DNA of 64,000 bases from Granulosicoccus sp964390335 (GTDB lineage Bacteria; Pseudomonadota; Gammaproteobacteria; Granulosicoccales; Granulosicoccaceae): contig CAYMHU010000003.1 in the NCBI GenBank assembly GCA_964390335.1, forward strand, positions 62,001 to 126,000. Direction: 5' to 3'. The notes below the pieces were generated by a model. That model was given only the letters and a program-made list of their open reading frames with translations, did no database searches and was not told the DNA's origin. The position numbers and the translations under genes are program-made. Positions 62,798 to 64,000 of the stretch are shown here, piece after piece (the stretch's first letter is position 1; each line of letters opens with the position of its first letter).

Positions 62798-63115
62798 GCT
62801 AATTATTAACTTTCTTGCTTGATATATTAGAGCTTCTGCGCACACGGGTAACAACTGTATGCGCTGTATTGCGCGAGTGCACCACCCCATCCTACTACTG
62901 TTGGCGGTTCAATCGAACAATTTTTGAGTGTTATCACGCATTTTTGCGCTGCTAATCCGTTTTAAGCAGTGTATTGGTGCCCCCGCTACCAGCGCCAGCG
63001 TAATCAGCCCCGATGAGAATTTCTGCTGCTCACGTCCCATTTGGCTCTCGATAATAGCTGCTAAACTCCACAGGCGTTGCCTCTGCTGCTTAACTCAACA
63101 ATTCAATCGCTAATC
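62798..63115. other. Intergenic region between divergent amidotransferase and HupE genes
   Basis: About 318 bases without a gene that I can support. It must hold both promoters. I see no strong palindrome, terminator or RNA gene in it. Confidence 0.5.
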
Positions 63116-63814
63116 ATGTTCCAAAACAGAATATTCATGCAGCTTTTTGCCACTGCACTCGGCGGTTTTTGCGTGGCCGGTCTCGCGCTAGCACACGGTG
63201 TCGCGGAGGGAGACCAGGCCTTTATTGGCACCGGCACTGGACGCATGATATTCGTGTATTTGTACTTGGGTGCAAAACACATGTTTACCGGGTACGACCA
63301 TATTTTGTTTCTGGTCGGCGTGGTGTTCTTTTTGTATCGATTTCGGGATATCGGCCTGTACGTGACGTTATTTGCCATTGGCCATTCCATTACAATGCTG
63401 CTTGGCGTACTTGGCGACATAAAGGTTAACGCCCATGTCATAGACGCCATTATTGGATTCTCGGTGGTTTACAAAGCCGCCGATAATCTTGGCATTTGGC
63501 AGCGCTGGTTTGGATTGGGCATTGATACGCGTGTGGCCACATTCGTTTTTGGGCTGTTACACGGTTTTGGTTTGGCTACCAAGATTCAGGAATTTGGCAT
63601 TCCCGAAAATGGACTACTTGCGAACCTACTGGCGTTCAATATTGGGGTGGAGATTGGTCAGCTACTAGCGCTCGGAGCCATTCTGTTACTCATGAGCTAT
63701 TGGCGTCACGCGACAGGGTTCTGGAAACAAGCACAGCTGGCAAACTATATTCTGATGGCATGCGGTTTTGCATTGATGGCGTATCAAATCAATGGCTACC
63801 TCGCAGCGGCATAA
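63116..63814 (+). CDS. HupE/UreJ-family membrane protein
   Basis: A 232-residue membrane protein with an N-terminal signal-like segment ending in ALAHGVAEG and about six further hydrophobic segments. GAKHMFTGYDHILFLVG, AIGHSITMLLG and GLLHGFGLA carry the conserved His/Asp residues of the HupE/UreJ family, thought to carry nickel or cobalt. The start at 63116 fits the signal segment; a TTG at 63077 would add 13 residues. No hydrogenase or urease gene is adjacent, so the metal role here is inferred. Confidence 0.85.
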   Translation: MFQNRIFMQLFATALGGFCVAGLALAHGVAEGDQAFIGTGTGRMIFVYLYLGAKHMFTGYDHILFLVGVVFFLYRFRDIGLYVTLFAIGHSITMLLGVLGDIKVNAHVIDAIIGFSVVYKAADNLGIWQRWFGLGIDTRVATFVFGLLHGFGLATKIQEFGIPENGLLANLLAFNIGVEIGQLLALGAILLLMSYWRHATGFWKQAQLANYILMACGFALMAYQINGYLAAA

Positions 63815-63876
63815 GCGCAATATTGACCGGACCTTATTAGGCAAAATTATTCTCACACCCAATATGCGGATCAAGA

Positions 63877-64000
63877 ATGCACATTAGAAAACCTCTACCT
63901 GACGAACTCATTAGTATCAAGCGACTTGCCATCGCAAGCTTTTGCGCTCTTGCATTTGCAGCCATACTGGTAGTCACCATTATCTTACCTGCCGAACGCG
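63877..64000 (+). CDS. Start of a membrane protein, cut by the window edge
   Basis: The ATG at 63877 opens a frame of 41 codons to the edge. It begins MHIRKPLPDELISIKR and continues into a hydrophobic segment (about 17-37, LAIASFCALAFAAILVVTI). It is probably co-transcribed with the HupE gene 62 bases upstream. Too little is visible to name it. Confidence 0.5.
   Translation, partial: MHIRKPLPDELISIKRLAIASFCALAFAAILVVTIILPAER

Overview
The window looks like part of the chromosome of a heterotrophic, probably marine gammaproteobacterium. The grounds are the long type of argG, csrA, ettA, dusC, an LpxL-type acyltransferase, an FkpA/Mip-type isomerase, a CPA2 potassium/proton antiporter, glyoxalase I/II and a selD fused to an oxidoreductase. 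Genus is not resolvable from the sequence alone; an Arenicellales/Granulosicoccus-like lineage is only a guess, based on the many quaternary-amine genes. I saw no rRNA, tRNA, CRISPR array, insertion sequence or prophage. One scaffold gap of 100 N lies at 37293-37392.

Layout. 1-5.2 kb: a minus-strand catabolic unit (GntR regulator, DapA-family aldolase/lyase, aldehyde dehydrogenase, MttB-family methyltransferase running off the left edge) with a divergent YdcZ-type transporter and a GntR-like operator between them. 5.2-10.7 kb: housekeeping (DusC, CvfB-like RNA-binding protein, RbgA GTPase, MFS carrier, small lipoprotein, FKBP isomerase). 10.7-16.3 kb: a GMC (BetA-like) oxidoreductase and a second MttB-family protein, followed by upp and ettA. 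16.6-25.9 kb: SbmA-type transporter, LysR regulator divergent from a cytochrome c' gene with a stop codon in its signal peptide, gamma-carbonic anhydrase, a HAMP membrane protein with an upstream CRP-like site, a lipase-like hydrolase, two tandem DMT exporters, an exported protein of unknown role, and glyoxalases I and II. 25.9-29.8 kb: a GAF-GAF-GGDEF-EAL protein and a lipid A acyltransferase.

29.9-36.0 kb: a compact five-gene minus-strand operon for carnitine and probably gamma-butyrobetaine/crotonobetaine. It holds a BKACE dehydrocarnitine-cleaving enzyme, carnitine 3-dehydrogenase, acyl-CoA dehydrogenase, NDP-forming acyl-CoA ligase and a CaiD-like hydratase. Its expected product, glycine betaine, fits the MttB and GMC genes elsewhere in the window.

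36.1-40.2 kb is the most unusual stretch. It has a membrane-anchored protein, a Thr-Asp-repeat lipoprotein with a CBM9-like domain (interrupted by the artefactual gap), and a convergent protein that appears to fuse a type IV pilin globular domain to ankyrin repeats. 40.4-50.2 kb: an M16C/PreP-type protease, csrA, and an overlapping pair of DNA-repair genes (PD-(D/E)XK/DinG-type helicase and FAN1-like VRR-NUC nuclease) downstream of two saccharopine dehydrogenases. 50.3-53.7 kb: selD fusion and mnmH, the selenouridine route. 53.8-60 kb: argG and a BMP-type nucleoside ABC transporter. 60-64 kb: small KilA-C-like protein, Kef-type antiporter, class I glutamine amidotransferase, HupE/UreJ protein and the start of a membrane protein cut by the right edge.
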